Position numbers and translations under genes: made by a program. A stretch of DNA of 62,050 bases from JAFAGX01 sp035623255. GTDB lineage: Bacteria > Acidobacteriota > Terriglobia > Terriglobales > Acidobacteriaceae. Location: positions 1 through 62,050 of the forward strand of contig DASPTU010000099.1 in NCBI GenBank assembly GCA_035623255.1, in the 5' to 3' direction. The notes beneath the pieces were generated by a model. The model did no database searches. It was not told where the DNA came from and was given only the letters and a program-made list of their open reading frames with translations. This document shows positions 17,408-26,297 of this stretch, piece after piece. Each line of letters starts with the position of its first letter. Position 1 is the stretch's first letter.

Positions 17408-18124
17408 ATGCAGGCCAGCCTATTCGAGTTTCAGCGCCGATGGTGGATCATCTTCTCCATTTTTGGGACCGCCTTCCTCGCTTATTTCATTGATCCGCTG
17501 AACTCCGGTATTGCGGTTGCCGACTGGCTGGCAAAGCATAAAGGATTGACGCCTGATAACCTCTACCATCTCGTTTTCGGCTTTGGTGCGCTCTTGTTAG
17601 CCATCGCCGCTTTGGTGCGCACTTGGGGGACGTCGTACCTGCAGCCGGAGGTGATGCGCGATTCTCGCGTCCACACGGAAAAGCTGCTGGCCGATGGTCC
17701 CTATCGCTATGTGCGCAATCCGCTTTATCTCGGAAACATTTTTATGGCAACGGGGATCGGCCTGATGGCCAGCCGATTGGGCTTCCTTATTCTTGTGATA
17801 GGCATGACTGTCTTCGTCATCCGGCTGCTTTTGCGCGAAGAAGCCGAACTGTTGCATGATCAGGGTGATTCGTATCGCCGCTACTGCGCGTCAGTACCCA
17901 GAATCGTGCCGTCACTGAGGCCCCGCCTGCCGGCTGGCGGAAATATTCCTTTATGGAGCGCCGCGTTCAGGGCGGAGCTGATGTATTGGCTCCTGGCGCT
18001 TGCCATGGCCGCTTTCGCCATCACCCTAAACATCAAGATTTTCTGGGGAATCTTCGCGGTTGCGATGGCCTCGTCCTGGTTCTACAAGCGCCCTCAGGCT
18101 GAACAGGCGTCCACATCGGAATGA
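17408..18124 (+). CDS. Isoprenylcysteine carboxyl methyltransferase-family (ICMT/PEMT-like) membrane protein
   Basis: The 238-residue integral membrane protein has about five or six hydrophobic segments. The family's cofactor-binding core is visible as LADGPYRYVRNPLYLGNIFM (residues about 97-116), followed later by REEAELLHDQGDSYRRYCASVPRI, the ICMT-type E-E and Y-x2-Y pattern. Bacterial members methylate small lipids or isoprenoid or phenolic compounds with S-adenosylmethionine; the substrate here is unknown. I use the ATG at 17408; a TTG three codons upstream is also in frame. A second hydrophobic pair at the C terminus (about 190-230) extends beyond the usual core. Confidence 0.8.
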   Translation: MQASLFEFQRRWWIIFSIFGTAFLAYFIDPLNSGIAVADWLAKHKGLTPDNLYHLVFGFGALLLAIAALVRTWGTSYLQPEVMRDSRVHTEKLLADGPYRYVRNPLYLGNIFMATGIGLMASRLGFLILVIGMTVFVIRLLLREEAELLHDQGDSYRRYCASVPRIVPSLRPRLPAGGNIPLWSAAFRAELMYWLLALAMAAFAITLNIKIFWGIFAVAMASSWFYKRPQAEQASTSE

Positions 18125-18158
18125 CTTCCGACACTTCCCTGCTAGCGGCCATTTCAGG

Positions 18159-20381
18159 TTAGAAACTGCCGATCTTACCCCGCAGGACGGTAACAGACGC
18201 TTGAGGCAGAAGGAAGCTTGTCTGCGCGTCTGCCGATATTGTGCTGCTCACCGGCGAACTTTCTGGATCGGCATGGCTGTTCACCCCGTCCGAGTGCCAC
18301 ATATACTGCCCGCTTCCGAAGGTAACCATTGTTACGGGTCCGGTGAACACCTGGGCCGCGCTTGTGGCGCCTTCAAACGAAATGTGCACAGAATGTGCAT
18401 TTGACTGATCTTTGTTGATCAACATCAATGACCACTCGCCATCTGGCCGTAGAACGGGATAGACGGTAATCAGGGCGTGGCCGGCTTCATCTGTCAAATC
18501 AGTCGTCGCCGGGTACAGAGTGTGTTCTGCCGCGCCATGCTTTACCCATTCCAGATTAATTAAACGGCTCGCGTAGTACTGCGAAGTGTGAGCGTGAATA
18601 TTGAGATTGGCATCTGCCACAAAATTTCCGTAGGTGCTCCAGCCGCGGCAGCCTTGTCGCAGAGCTTCCGGCTGGATCGGAGAGTGATAGTACACGTCGC
18701 CTCCGAAAGTTAGGAATGAACCAACGCTATCGGCCAACCACAGCGCGGCAAAGATATCAGTCATGGGCTGCGTCAAGCCCCACGAGACATTGCTTTCTGT
18801 GTTCATCAGAGGAACATTCGGCGGCACGCCATCCGATCTCCAAATTCTCAAAATGCCCCGGGTGAGCTCGGGTTCACGAAAGAGGTCCGACCAGGTGATT
18901 TCGCAGGGTGCAAACGGATAGTGTTCGAATGAGACAAAAGATAAGTCGGCCAAGCGCCCATGGTCCCGCAGATAATCCAGGAAGCGTCCCAGCCAGGACG
19001 CGCGTCCTCGAGCATCTGGCCAGACCAAGATGTCTTCGTTTGCGCCTTCAAAAACCGGCCCACCGAGCTTGAGAGTTGGATCGATTTTATGAATTGCTGC
19101 GGCAAATTGCATGTAGAGGGCGCCGTAATCCTCCGGCAACATTTTCTGGCCATCCGGTTCTTCTCCCATTTCGATGAAAGAAATCGGATAGTCCCGCTTC
19201 CTGATGTAGGCAATTTCCGCTACAGCATCCTCCGGGGTTCCGTAGAGCATTGCGATCGGAATCATAGCGGGTCGCTTGTTTGTGATCCCACTTGTATAGA
19301 AAAGATCGAAGCCGGTCTGGTCTCCTGCTTCCGGCGCGAAATCCGAAGCGGAGTGCCAGGGGTCGACGGAAGAGGCAAACGTTACGGTCTGGTTTTGATC
19401 GGGAGCGTGCTTGACAAGGTCTACAAATTGGCCATCGCTACTCAAAGTCCCGACATATAACTCGCGAATGGCGTATCCGGCCGAGCTTCGCGGATCGTTG
19501 TCCTGAAGCTCGGAAGTGTTTGAAGATTTTGTCATCCAGATACGCAGGTATCGCGCGGGAACCAGTTCGGACGAAAGCTTAAGCGTGTCGGTCCCACCTT
19601 TGCCGTTTGCAACGATGCCCTGGGAAAACGCGATCCACGTGCCACCAGCCGGATTGGTCAGCGGTTCCTTTTCGCTATTCCAATACTGAACCTCGTATCT
19701 GAGCGCGTATGGATTCGCCCAATCAATTCTCAAGGTGTTGAATCTCTCGGTGGCGCCGAGATCGACGACTACCCACTGCGGGTGCAGAGCGTCGTCTTCG
19801 CCGGTGTACTTGCTTGTGAGATACGGGTTGCTCTTCCAATAGGTGTTTCGATCGCCATCCGTCATCCGAGAGTACTTGGTGCGCGAGCGGCCGTCACCGA
19901 GAGTGTTTCCGCGATGCGGGAGTGGGTAGCCGTAGGAATGGCGGATGAATTCTCCCGGCTCCGAGTTGCCAGTAAAGTAGCCGCTCTGATGCAAGGGATC
20001 ACTCCAAGCGCCATTCGGATTCCAATGCCAAGCTGCGCCCTGCAGTTCCGTGTTTTGGCGATAAGTGATAGGCCCCCATCCTGCCGAAAGCGCTTCTTTC
20101 AGATTCACTTCGCTGTACACCTTATCGAGTTCCCCGGGACGCAGAATGTCGATTGAGGTGCCGAGAGCCCGGTCAGGATCAAATTTCTTGACCAAATGGA
20201 CAGCATCCACGTGAATGGTGGTGACCGATTTGTTCGATTCAGGGAGGCTTTGACCAGAGCTGGCGCTGAGTAAGCTGATTATGGTGAGCAGCAACACCAC
20301 CAGTTTGGGAATCAGCGAGTCAGCTTGCTGTCCGCCCTTTTCTCTGGTCCTCACTCGCCGTAGTCGAATCACGCGATTCAA
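18159..20381 (-). CDS. Secreted clan-A-like glycoside hydrolase with embedded discoidin domain (copy 2)
   Basis: A 740-residue paralogue of the protein at 12830-15010, similar along its whole length and with the same order of parts. It has a signal peptide (hydrophobic core at about 25-42, LVVLLLTIISLLSASSGQS), N-terminal YRQNTELQGAAWHWNPNGAW, and an inserted discoidin domain (about 150-310, SRMTDGDRNTYWKSNPYL; PQWVVVDLGA). The barrel motifs are SFIEMGEEPDGQK (candidate acid/base E408, preceded by E407), SFEHYPFAPC and MNTESNVSWG (candidate nucleophile E529). The acid/base-to-nucleophile distance, 121 residues, is identical in both copies. The start is uncertain: TTG at 20381 or a nearby GTG. 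It is divergent from a TonB receptor. Confidence 0.78.
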   Translation of the reverse strand: MNRVIRLRRVRTREKGGQQADSLIPKLVVLLLTIISLLSASSGQSLPESNKSVTTIHVDAVHLVKKFDPDRALGTSIDILRPGELDKVYSEVNLKEALSAGWGPITYRQNTELQGAAWHWNPNGAWSDPLHQSGYFTGNSEPGEFIRHSYGYPLPHRGNTLGDGRSRTKYSRMTDGDRNTYWKSNPYLTSKYTGEDDALHPQWVVVDLGATERFNTLRIDWANPYALRYEVQYWNSEKEPLTNPAGGTWIAFSQGIVANGKGGTDTLKLSSELVPARYLRIWMTKSSNTSELQDNDPRSSAGYAIRELYVGTLSSDGQFVDLVKHAPDQNQTVTFASSVDPWHSASDFAPEAGDQTGFDLFYTSGITNKRPAMIPIAMLYGTPEDAVAEIAYIRKRDYPISFIEMGEEPDGQKMLPEDYGALYMQFAAAIHKIDPTLKLGGPVFEGANEDILVWPDARGRASWLGRFLDYLRDHGRLADLSFVSFEHYPFAPCEITWSDLFREPELTRGILRIWRSDGVPPNVPLMNTESNVSWGLTQPMTDIFAALWLADSVGSFLTFGGDVYYHSPIQPEALRQGCRGWSTYGNFVADANLNIHAHTSQYYASRLINLEWVKHGAAEHTLYPATTDLTDEAGHALITVYPVLRPDGEWSLMLINKDQSNAHSVHISFEGATSAAQVFTGPVTMVTFGSGQYMWHSDGVNSHADPESSPVSSTISADAQTSFLLPQASVTVLRGKIGSF

Positions 20382-20450
20382 GAACTTCGCTTATTCTCTT
20401 GCCGAACATTGCAACCGTGCAACCTCGAAGATTCTTCTGGAGGAGGTTCT

Positions 20451-20484
20451 TGACAGTTGCACCGATATGGTGGTACAGCTGTCA
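20451..20484. promoter_or_regulatory. Inverted repeat in the divergent promoter region, candidate operator
   Basis: TGACAGTTGCACC (20451-20463) and GGTACAGCTGTCA (20472-20484) are inverted repeats matching at 11 of 13 positions, separated by 8 bp. The left arm includes a TTGACA-like hexamer (20450-20455) that could be the -35 box of the receptor gene. A dimeric regulator bound here could control the TonB receptor, the divergent glycoside hydrolase, or both. The regulator is unknown and the identical motif was not seen upstream of hydrolase copy 1. Confidence 0.45.
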
Positions 20485-20567
20485 GACCGCTGGCGATTTC
20501 CACCCCGGAGACATTGCTGACACAAGACTTAGCAATATCGTGCTCCAGCTTCAAGGAGGGTTTGTCC

Positions 20568-23500
20568 ATGGCTTCTGTGATGAAGGCGGTTCGGATCTCG
20601 GCGTTAATCATCTGTGCATCTCTCCTCTGTCTGCCGCTGTTCTCGCAAACCTATACAGGCCGAATTCTTGGCAATGTATCGGACCAGAGCGGGGCTGCGA
20701 TTGCTGGAGCCAACGTAATTATCACCGACGTTCAAAGAGGAGTTTCGCGCGCCCTCACGACCGATAGCGCCGGCTTCTATGTCGCCCCCGATTTGTCGCC
20801 GGGCACATACACGGTTCGAGTCGAGGCTAAAGGCTTCAAGAGCATGCAGCACGTCAACCTCGCGGTTGAGGTCGCCAAAGACGCGCGCCTTGATTTCGGC
20901 CTCCAACCAGGGCAGGTTTCCGAGGTCGTAGAGGTTTCCGGCGATGTTCCCCTGGTAGATGCCACCTCCTCCACGCTTGGTGGCACTCTCAGCAACAAGG
21001 AAATCAACGACCTTCCTTTGAACGGCCGCAACTATGAAAACCTCTTGCAGTTGCGTCCCGGCGTGGTGCGGTATCCCGGCGGGGGATTCTCAACCACCAG
21101 CACCAATGGTTTGCGCGCCGAGGACAATGCCTATTTCGTTGACGGTCTTTTCAATAGCGAGCCGTTTTCCGGTCAGAGCATTATCAATGGTGCCGGCATC
21201 GCTGGAGATTCAGCGACCATCTTGCCGGTCGATGCAATTCAGGAGTTTAACGTTCAGGAAAATCCACCTGCGGAGTACGGCTGGAAACCGGGGGCGATCG
21301 TCAACGTCGCGCTGAAGTCAGGCACAAACCAGGTTCACGGCACTGCTTACGGTTTTTACCGTGACACCATTTTCGATGCACGCAACTACTTCAACCCCGT
21401 GGATACGCAGGCGAAAACCCCGAGAGCGTTAAAGCAGTTCGGCACCACGTTAGGCGGACCTATTGTGAAGGACAAACTGTTCTTCTTTGGCGGGTACGAG
21501 GGTCAGCGCTATCGCGTGGGGAACTCGGGCCTGGAGCCAAGCGCGGCGACTTCCCCGCTAACCCCGGCAACTTCGGACTGCACCTTTTCAAATTCTGGTG
21601 ATTGCACGGACAGTATTCCTGACGCGATTGCAGACCTCCAAGCCGGAGGCTTCGCCATCAGTCCGGTCAGCCTCAAGTTGGCCGGTTGCACGCTGGGCCC
21701 TCCGGTAACCTGCAACGGCTCAGGGTTTCCGCTTAACCCTGGCACCAATCCGGCCGGTCCGGGATTGATTAACATCAGCCTGCCGAACACGGTCAACGCG
21801 GACAACGCAATCGGAAAAATCGATTACCACTTCAACGATCGCCACACCATAAGCGGGATGTACTTCTACGGCAACAACTCAGGGACCGTCAACGACGCGG
21901 GGGAATTACAACCGCAATGGCTGACGCAGATTCACACTCGAGCCCAGGTAGTGGGAGTGAACTGGACCGCGACCCCGAGCTCCCGCTGGGTAAACGAGGC
22001 CAGGGTCGGCTACAACCGGCTCTATCAACCCACATTCACCGCGGACCACAATGTGCCTGCATCCAACTATGGCATCAACACCGGTGTCACCAATCCGCTC
22101 TACGGCGGATTGCCGATCATCACCATCCTTCCCTTCAACGTTCCTAATACCTTGGGCGGTTTTGTATGGCCCAAAGTGCAGGGGCCGGACACTCGAGTGC
22201 AATTTGTCGATCACATTTCTTATACGCGCGGTAAGCACGCTTTGAAATTCGGCGGCGAACTGCATCGTGACAGCTTCAGCGGAGGGGCTTATGCCGGCGG
22301 CAGAGGCCGCCTGAAATTCCTCGGGGGTGCAGAATTCCCGACCTCCACGGGGTTGGAAGATTTCTTCGGCGGTAACCCCACCGTAGGCAGCGTGCTGATC
22401 GGAGATCCCACCCGTTACATCCATAATTGGTCGGAAGCCGGGTTTTTTCAGGATGACTGGCGCGTCACCCGGAACGTCACGGTGAACCTTGGGATTCGCT
22501 ACGAGTACAACGGAGTTATTACAGAGGAGCACAATCGGCTGGGCAACTTTGAGCCAACCCTGGGCAACGTTCAAGTGGGCCATCAAGTCGGTTCGCCGTA
22601 CAACGGCGATCACAAGGATTTTGCGCCACGCGCGGGCCTAGCCTGGGACGTCACTGGCAGAGGAACTACGGTCCTCCGCGCGGCAGGTGGACTTATTTAT
22701 GAGACCGTCAATTGGGAATCTTTTCTGGCGTTCAACAATACACTCGGTCTCGCGAGCATTCCAACCGCCAGCAGCGCTGGCGTGTTGCCGGGAGGTGGCA
22801 ACATCGCGGTAGGAAATATCAGCGTCTTTCCCACCGTGGCCCAGTACAATACCGGGCCGGTTTTCCCCCCGGGTCAACTCAATTGCGCGGCCAACCCTTG
22901 CAACATACTCGGAATAGATCCGAATATCACCACTCCCTATGTTGGAAATTGGACCCTCAACCTTCAGCACGCGATCTCCAACAATCTGTCCCTGGAGTTA
23001 GCATACGTGGGCGACCATGGCTTTAACCTGGTTGGGGTTCACGACATTAATCAGCCGCCGCCTGGTTCCGGCTGGACGCCGGCGGCTATCGCCGCGGCCG
23101 CTCCCGATCCCGTTGCGGAGCAAAATGCAAGACCGTTCAACGCGAAATTCCCATTCCTTTCTTCCATATTCCAGATGGGAAACATTTATCGTTCGAACTA
23201 CAACGGCCTGCAGGCCACACTAAACGCGCGTAACTTTCATGGCCTTTCTGCGGTCATTGGCTACACGTACGCGCACGCTCTCGATGATGTCGGCGCTAAT
23301 TGGGATTTCGGTCAAGGGCTAGGTCTTCCCCAGGACAGCGCTCATCCTGGTCGAGAATATGCGAGCAGTGACTTTGACATCCGCAATCGCTTCACTCTTT
23401 CCGCAACCTATGTCATTCCTGGAAAAAAATCAGTCGCGCAGTTGCTCGAAGGTTGGCAGATCAATTCGATCATAACTTTGGACAGTGCTCAGCCGTGGGG

Positions 23501-24068
23501 TCCGACCGATTCCGGCACCGACGTCAGTGGCACCGGCGAGTCGCGCATCGCTAGTACGGGAATTGAACGCTGGGATTTCTTCGGCAATTCTGCTGACTTC
23601 ACTTCGGGGCCGCTGCCGACTCCCTTTTTTCCGGGTACCAGCAATCCGGCTTGCGTAGCCAAAGCGACGACTCCGGCGATGATGCAATCTTTGGGATTTT
23701 TTGGCTGTTACGCCAAGGGCGGTTCTGTGATGATTCCTCCTGCTCTGGGAAGCTTCGGCACGATGGGGCGCAATTTCTTCCGCGACTCCGGTTTCCGTAA
23801 CTGGGATTTCTCGGTAGCCAAGAGTTGGAGATTGGGGGAGCGCTTCACCGCCCAGTTCCGCGCCGAGTTTTTCAACATTCTCAATCATCCTAATTTTGCC
23901 AACCCCTTTGGGGGGCAGAATGGTTTTGGGACGGGAGGGTTCAACGATCCGTCTGTACCCGGCGCGTTTGGTTGTGGCTGCTCTACGCCCGACAAAGCAG
24001 CTGCCAATCCGGTGATTGGCTCAGGAGGGCCACGGGCCACGCAATTTGGATTGAAATTTCTCTTCTAG
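20568..24068 (+). CDS. Oar-like TonB-dependent outer-membrane receptor (1)
   Basis: A 1166-residue outer-membrane protein. The ATG at 20568 is chosen because AAGGAGGG lies just upstream and a signal peptide (residues 1-27, LLCLPLFSQ) follows directly. Residues about 29-110 are a carboxypeptidase-regulatory-like domain (GNVSDQSGAAIAGANVIITD; GTYTVRVEAKGF), about 120-235 the plug (LPLNGRNYENLLQLRPGV), and the rest a large beta barrel ending in the aromatic LKFLF, as outer-membrane barrels do. This architecture is typical of acidobacterial SusC/Oar-like importers of oligosaccharides or peptides. It is divergent from glycoside hydrolase copy 2, which suggests, but does not prove, import of that enzyme's products. 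Confidence 0.92.
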   Translation: MASVMKAVRISALIICASLLCLPLFSQTYTGRILGNVSDQSGAAIAGANVIITDVQRGVSRALTTDSAGFYVAPDLSPGTYTVRVEAKGFKSMQHVNLAVEVAKDARLDFGLQPGQVSEVVEVSGDVPLVDATSSTLGGTLSNKEINDLPLNGRNYENLLQLRPGVVRYPGGGFSTTSTNGLRAEDNAYFVDGLFNSEPFSGQSIINGAGIAGDSATILPVDAIQEFNVQENPPAEYGWKPGAIVNVALKSGTNQVHGTAYGFYRDTIFDARNYFNPVDTQAKTPRALKQFGTTLGGPIVKDKLFFFGGYEGQRYRVGNSGLEPSAATSPLTPATSDCTFSNSGDCTDSIPDAIADLQAGGFAISPVSLKLAGCTLGPPVTCNGSGFPLNPGTNPAGPGLINISLPNTVNADNAIGKIDYHFNDRHTISGMYFYGNNSGTVNDAGELQPQWLTQIHTRAQVVGVNWTATPSSRWVNEARVGYNRLYQPTFTADHNVPASNYGINTGVTNPLYGGLPIITILPFNVPNTLGGFVWPKVQGPDTRVQFVDHISYTRGKHALKFGGELHRDSFSGGAYAGGRGRLKFLGGAEFPTSTGLEDFFGGNPTVGSVLIGDPTRYIHNWSEAGFFQDDWRVTRNVTVNLGIRYEYNGVITEEHNRLGNFEPTLGNVQVGHQVGSPYNGDHKDFAPRAGLAWDVTGRGTTVLRAAGGLIYETVNWESFLAFNNTLGLASIPTASSAGVLPGGGNIAVGNISVFPTVAQYNTGPVFPPGQLNCAANPCNILGIDPNITTPYVGNWTLNLQHAISNNLSLELAYVGDHGFNLVGVHDINQPPPGSGWTPAAIAAAAPDPVAEQNARPFNAKFPFLSSIFQMGNIYRSNYNGLQATLNARNFHGLSAVIGYTYAHALDDVGANWDFGQGLGLPQDSAHPGREYASSDFDIRNRFTLSATYVIPGKKSVAQLLEGWQINSIITLDSAQPWGPTDSGTDVSGTGESRIASTGIERWDFFGNSADFTSGPLPTPFFPGTSNPACVAKATTPAMMQSLGFFGCYAKGGSVMIPPALGSFGTMGRNFFRDSGFRNWDFSVAKSWRLGERFTAQFRAEFFNILNHPNFANPFGGQNGFGTGGFNDPSVPGAFGCGCSTPDKAAANPVIGSGGPRATQFGLKFLF

Positions 24069-24128
24069 GCTGGCCCGACAAGCATATGCGTAACGTCGGC
24101 TTGGGATTCTTCACCACGAGCCGTAGTC

Positions 24129-24186
24129 GTCACCCTGGGTTGAGCAAAGTGACCCGCTTGCGAATCGCTTGCAGTCGAAGGATCGC
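24129..24186 (+). repeat. Dispersed intergenic repeat (GTCAYYCTG...GTCGAAGGATC family)
   Basis: The stretch starts GTCACCCTGG and ends GTCGAAGGATC. It sits in the gap between the TonB receptor and the hydrolase gene and resembles four other intergenic stretches in this window (29186, 30674, 42482, 50141). The members are diverged, and similarity is best at the two ends. Confidence 0.4.
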
Positions 24187-24202
24187 TACGTTTGGGTCCC
24201 CG

Positions 24203-25429
24203 ATGAGAACTAACCTGCAAATCGCGATAATAGTATTTGCATTAATTTACTCGCCGATGGGCAGCTTCGCTCAGCAAGCGCCCGAGCGCACCATCGACGA
24301 AATCAAGGCGGAAGCAATCAAGCGTGCCGAGAACGGAATGTATCCGCTCATCGGACTTGACCCCGCGGACGTTCGCGAAGCATTTGCTTCCATCCATACC
24401 AAAGACAAAGATGAATGGGCTTCGGCGTTCATGGCGGTGGGCGATAAGTACATGTCTGAAGCGAAATCACTGCAGACCTCAGACCCTGTCAAGGCGAACG
24501 CCGACTACATCCGTGCCTGGCGGCTTTACTCCTTTGGCCGCTGGCCGATTCCCGCGTCGGCGAAAAAACGGGAGTCCTACCAAAAAGCGATTGCAGCTTT
24601 CCTCGCGCATGCGCGCTTTTGGGAGCCTCCACTGGAAATCGTTCACATTCCGTTTGAGAACTCGGAGATCATCGGCTATTTGCGTCTGCCGAGGGATACG
24701 ACTGCTCCGGTTCCGCTGGTCATTGCCGTCAATGGCCTCGATAGCCGAAAGGAAGATTTGTCCGAAAGCTTTTCGGCGATTCTTCCTTCAGGCATCGGCT
24801 TCCTCGCGGTTGATGGTCCCGGCACAGGGCAATCACCCGTGAAGGCCAGCCCTAATGCAGATCGGATGCTGTCACGGGTGATCGATTACGCGCAATCGCG
24901 GCCAGAAATCGATAAGAACCGGCTGGCTGTCCATGGGGTGAGTTGGGGCGCCTATTGGGCGACTAAACTGGCCATTGTGGAACGCGATCGCTTGCGCGGC
25001 ACCAGCGCTCAATCTCCGCCCATCGACGAATTCTTTTCAAAGGAATTTCTGACCAGCTCGCTGCTGGGAAACCGCGAGTATTTGTTCGATCAAGTGCCCG
25101 CGCTCATGAACATTTTCGATGGTGTGAGCAATGTCGATGAACTCGCTGCTGCGTTAGAAAAGATGTCTTTGGTGCGACAAGGTTTGTTGGATAAGCCGAT
25201 GGCGTCGATGTTGGTGATCGCCGGAGTGAAGGATACGCAGGTGCCGATCTCTGATATCTACCTGCTGCTGAGCAAGGGCGACACTCCCAAAGATGCCTGG
25301 ATCAATCCCGCTGGAGGCCATCTGGGACGCCAGGTCAAGGTCTGGCCTGATGGGGTCATATTCAAGCAAGTGATCATTCCCTGGCTGGTACGAATGCTGA
25401 ATGGGCCAATCACATCTGCGAGCCATTGA
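24203..25429 (+). CDS. Secreted FrsA-like alpha/beta hydrolase
   Basis: A 408-residue protein. The ATG at 24203 gives a clear signal peptide (MRTNLQIAIIVFALIYSPMG, cleavage near SFAQQ), while the longer upstream frame overlaps the receptor gene. The N-terminal helical cap (about 25-150) and hydrolase core resemble the FrsA/DUF1100 family: LVIAVNGLDSRKED, DGPGTGQSP, nucleophile elbow GVSWGAYWA (Ser of G-x-S-x-G), acid in GVKDTQVP, and histidine in NPAGGHLGRQ. All three triad residues are present. It follows the TonB receptor by 134 bp on the same strand. It may act on an ester-bearing compound handled by that receptor, but the substrate is unknown. Confidence 0.82.
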   Translation: MRTNLQIAIIVFALIYSPMGSFAQQAPERTIDEIKAEAIKRAENGMYPLIGLDPADVREAFASIHTKDKDEWASAFMAVGDKYMSEAKSLQTSDPVKANADYIRAWRLYSFGRWPIPASAKKRESYQKAIAAFLAHARFWEPPLEIVHIPFENSEIIGYLRLPRDTTAPVPLVIAVNGLDSRKEDLSESFSAILPSGIGFLAVDGPGTGQSPVKASPNADRMLSRVIDYAQSRPEIDKNRLAVHGVSWGAYWATKLAIVERDRLRGTSAQSPPIDEFFSKEFLTSSLLGNREYLFDQVPALMNIFDGVSNVDELAAALEKMSLVRQGLLDKPMASMLVIAGVKDTQVPISDIYLLLSKGDTPKDAWINPAGGHLGRQVKVWPDGVIFKQVIIPWLVRMLNGPITSASH

Positions 25430-25493
25430 GGACCGGTAATGCATAGATCCTCAGACGAGTCTTGGAGGATCAACAAGGGCGACTGCGGTATTC

Positions 25494-25504
25494 TGGTCAG
25501 ACCA
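25494..25504. promoter_or_regulatory. TGGTCAGACCA operator of a GntR/FCD regulator
   Basis: TGGTCAGACCA is a perfect TGGT-n3-ACCA palindrome, the known operator core of FCD-type GntR regulators such as PdhR and LldR. Its centre is 62 bp upstream of the start codon of the GntR gene at 25561, which suggests autoregulation and control of the downstream dehydrogenase genes. Overlapping it, CCACTATA (25502-25509) is repeated inverted as TATAGTGG (25530-25537). Confidence 0.7.
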
Positions 25505-25560
25505 CTATACCTTGCGTCCCGTTGCATGCTATAGTGGCTTGCCTGATACGGTAATGGCAA

Positions 25561-26292
25561 ATGTATAAAGCCATTCGAACATCGCGTCTTTACGAGCAAA
25601 TCGTGCAGCAGATTGAGGAATCCATCCTGAAGGGATCCCTCAAACCGGGCGACCAGTTGCCTGCCGAGCGCGAACTCGCGCAGCGGTTTGGTGTTAGCCG
25701 CACAGCCGTTCGTGAAGCTGTCAAAGCCTTGCGCGAAAAAGGCCTGGTAGAAGCCTACTCCGGCCGAGGCACCTTCATCACTGATGGCACTGCGCAAGCC
25801 ATGCGGCAATCGCTGGACTGGATGACGAAAGTGGGTCGGCAGGATGGACTCCCTTACCTGGTTGAGCTGCGTTCCATCTTAGAGCCGGAGATCGCCGCCC
25901 TGGCAGCTACCCGGGCCGAAGAGCAGCACATGACCGCCATGCGCGACGCCTTCAATGTCATGGATCGCTCGCGGGAAGACCCAGCGGCGTACATCGAGGC
26001 GGACCTGGACTTTCACCTGGCGCTAGCTGAAGCTGCGGCTAATCCCCTGATTCTTTCTTTGATCGATTCAATTGTTGGCCTTCTTCGCGAACAGCGGATG
26101 CGCATCTTCTATGTCGAAGGCGGGCCCGAGCGCGGACAGTACCACCATAAACGGATTCTGGATGCGATCGAGCAACACAATGCGGAAAAGGCCCGTGCGG
26201 CCATGCGAGCCCACTTACTCCAAGTCCGTGAGGATTCGAAATCCAGCGAGTCTCAACCATTGCTTAAAAAGACCTTGGTACCTGGAGACTAG
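25561..26292 (+). CDS. GntR-family transcriptional regulator, FadR/FCD subfamily
   Basis: A 243-residue DNA-binding protein. The N-terminal winged helix (residues about 5-75) carries SRLYEQIVQQIEESILKGSL, GDQLPAERELAQRFGVSRTA and VREAVKALREKGLVEAYSGR, all hallmarks of GntR. The C-terminal FCD helical domain shows the acid and histidine positions that bind a metal in this family (DLDFHLALAEAAANP; QYHHKRILDAI; MRAHL). PdhR, LldR and similar proteins release DNA on binding a small carboxylate. The gene lies 62 bp downstream of a TGGTnnnACCA operator and 5 bp before a dehydrogenase gene, so it is most likely the local regulator of the 2-oxoacid dehydrogenase locus. Confidence 0.92.
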   Translation: MYKAIRTSRLYEQIVQQIEESILKGSLKPGDQLPAERELAQRFGVSRTAVREAVKALREKGLVEAYSGRGTFITDGTAQAMRQSLDWMTKVGRQDGLPYLVELRSILEPEIAALAATRAEEQHMTAMRDAFNVMDRSREDPAAYIEADLDFHLALAEAAANPLILSLIDSIVGLLREQRMRIFYVEGGPERGQYHHKRILDAIEQHNAEKARAAMRAHLLQVREDSKSSESQPLLKKTLVPGD

Positions 26293-26297
26293 CAAGT

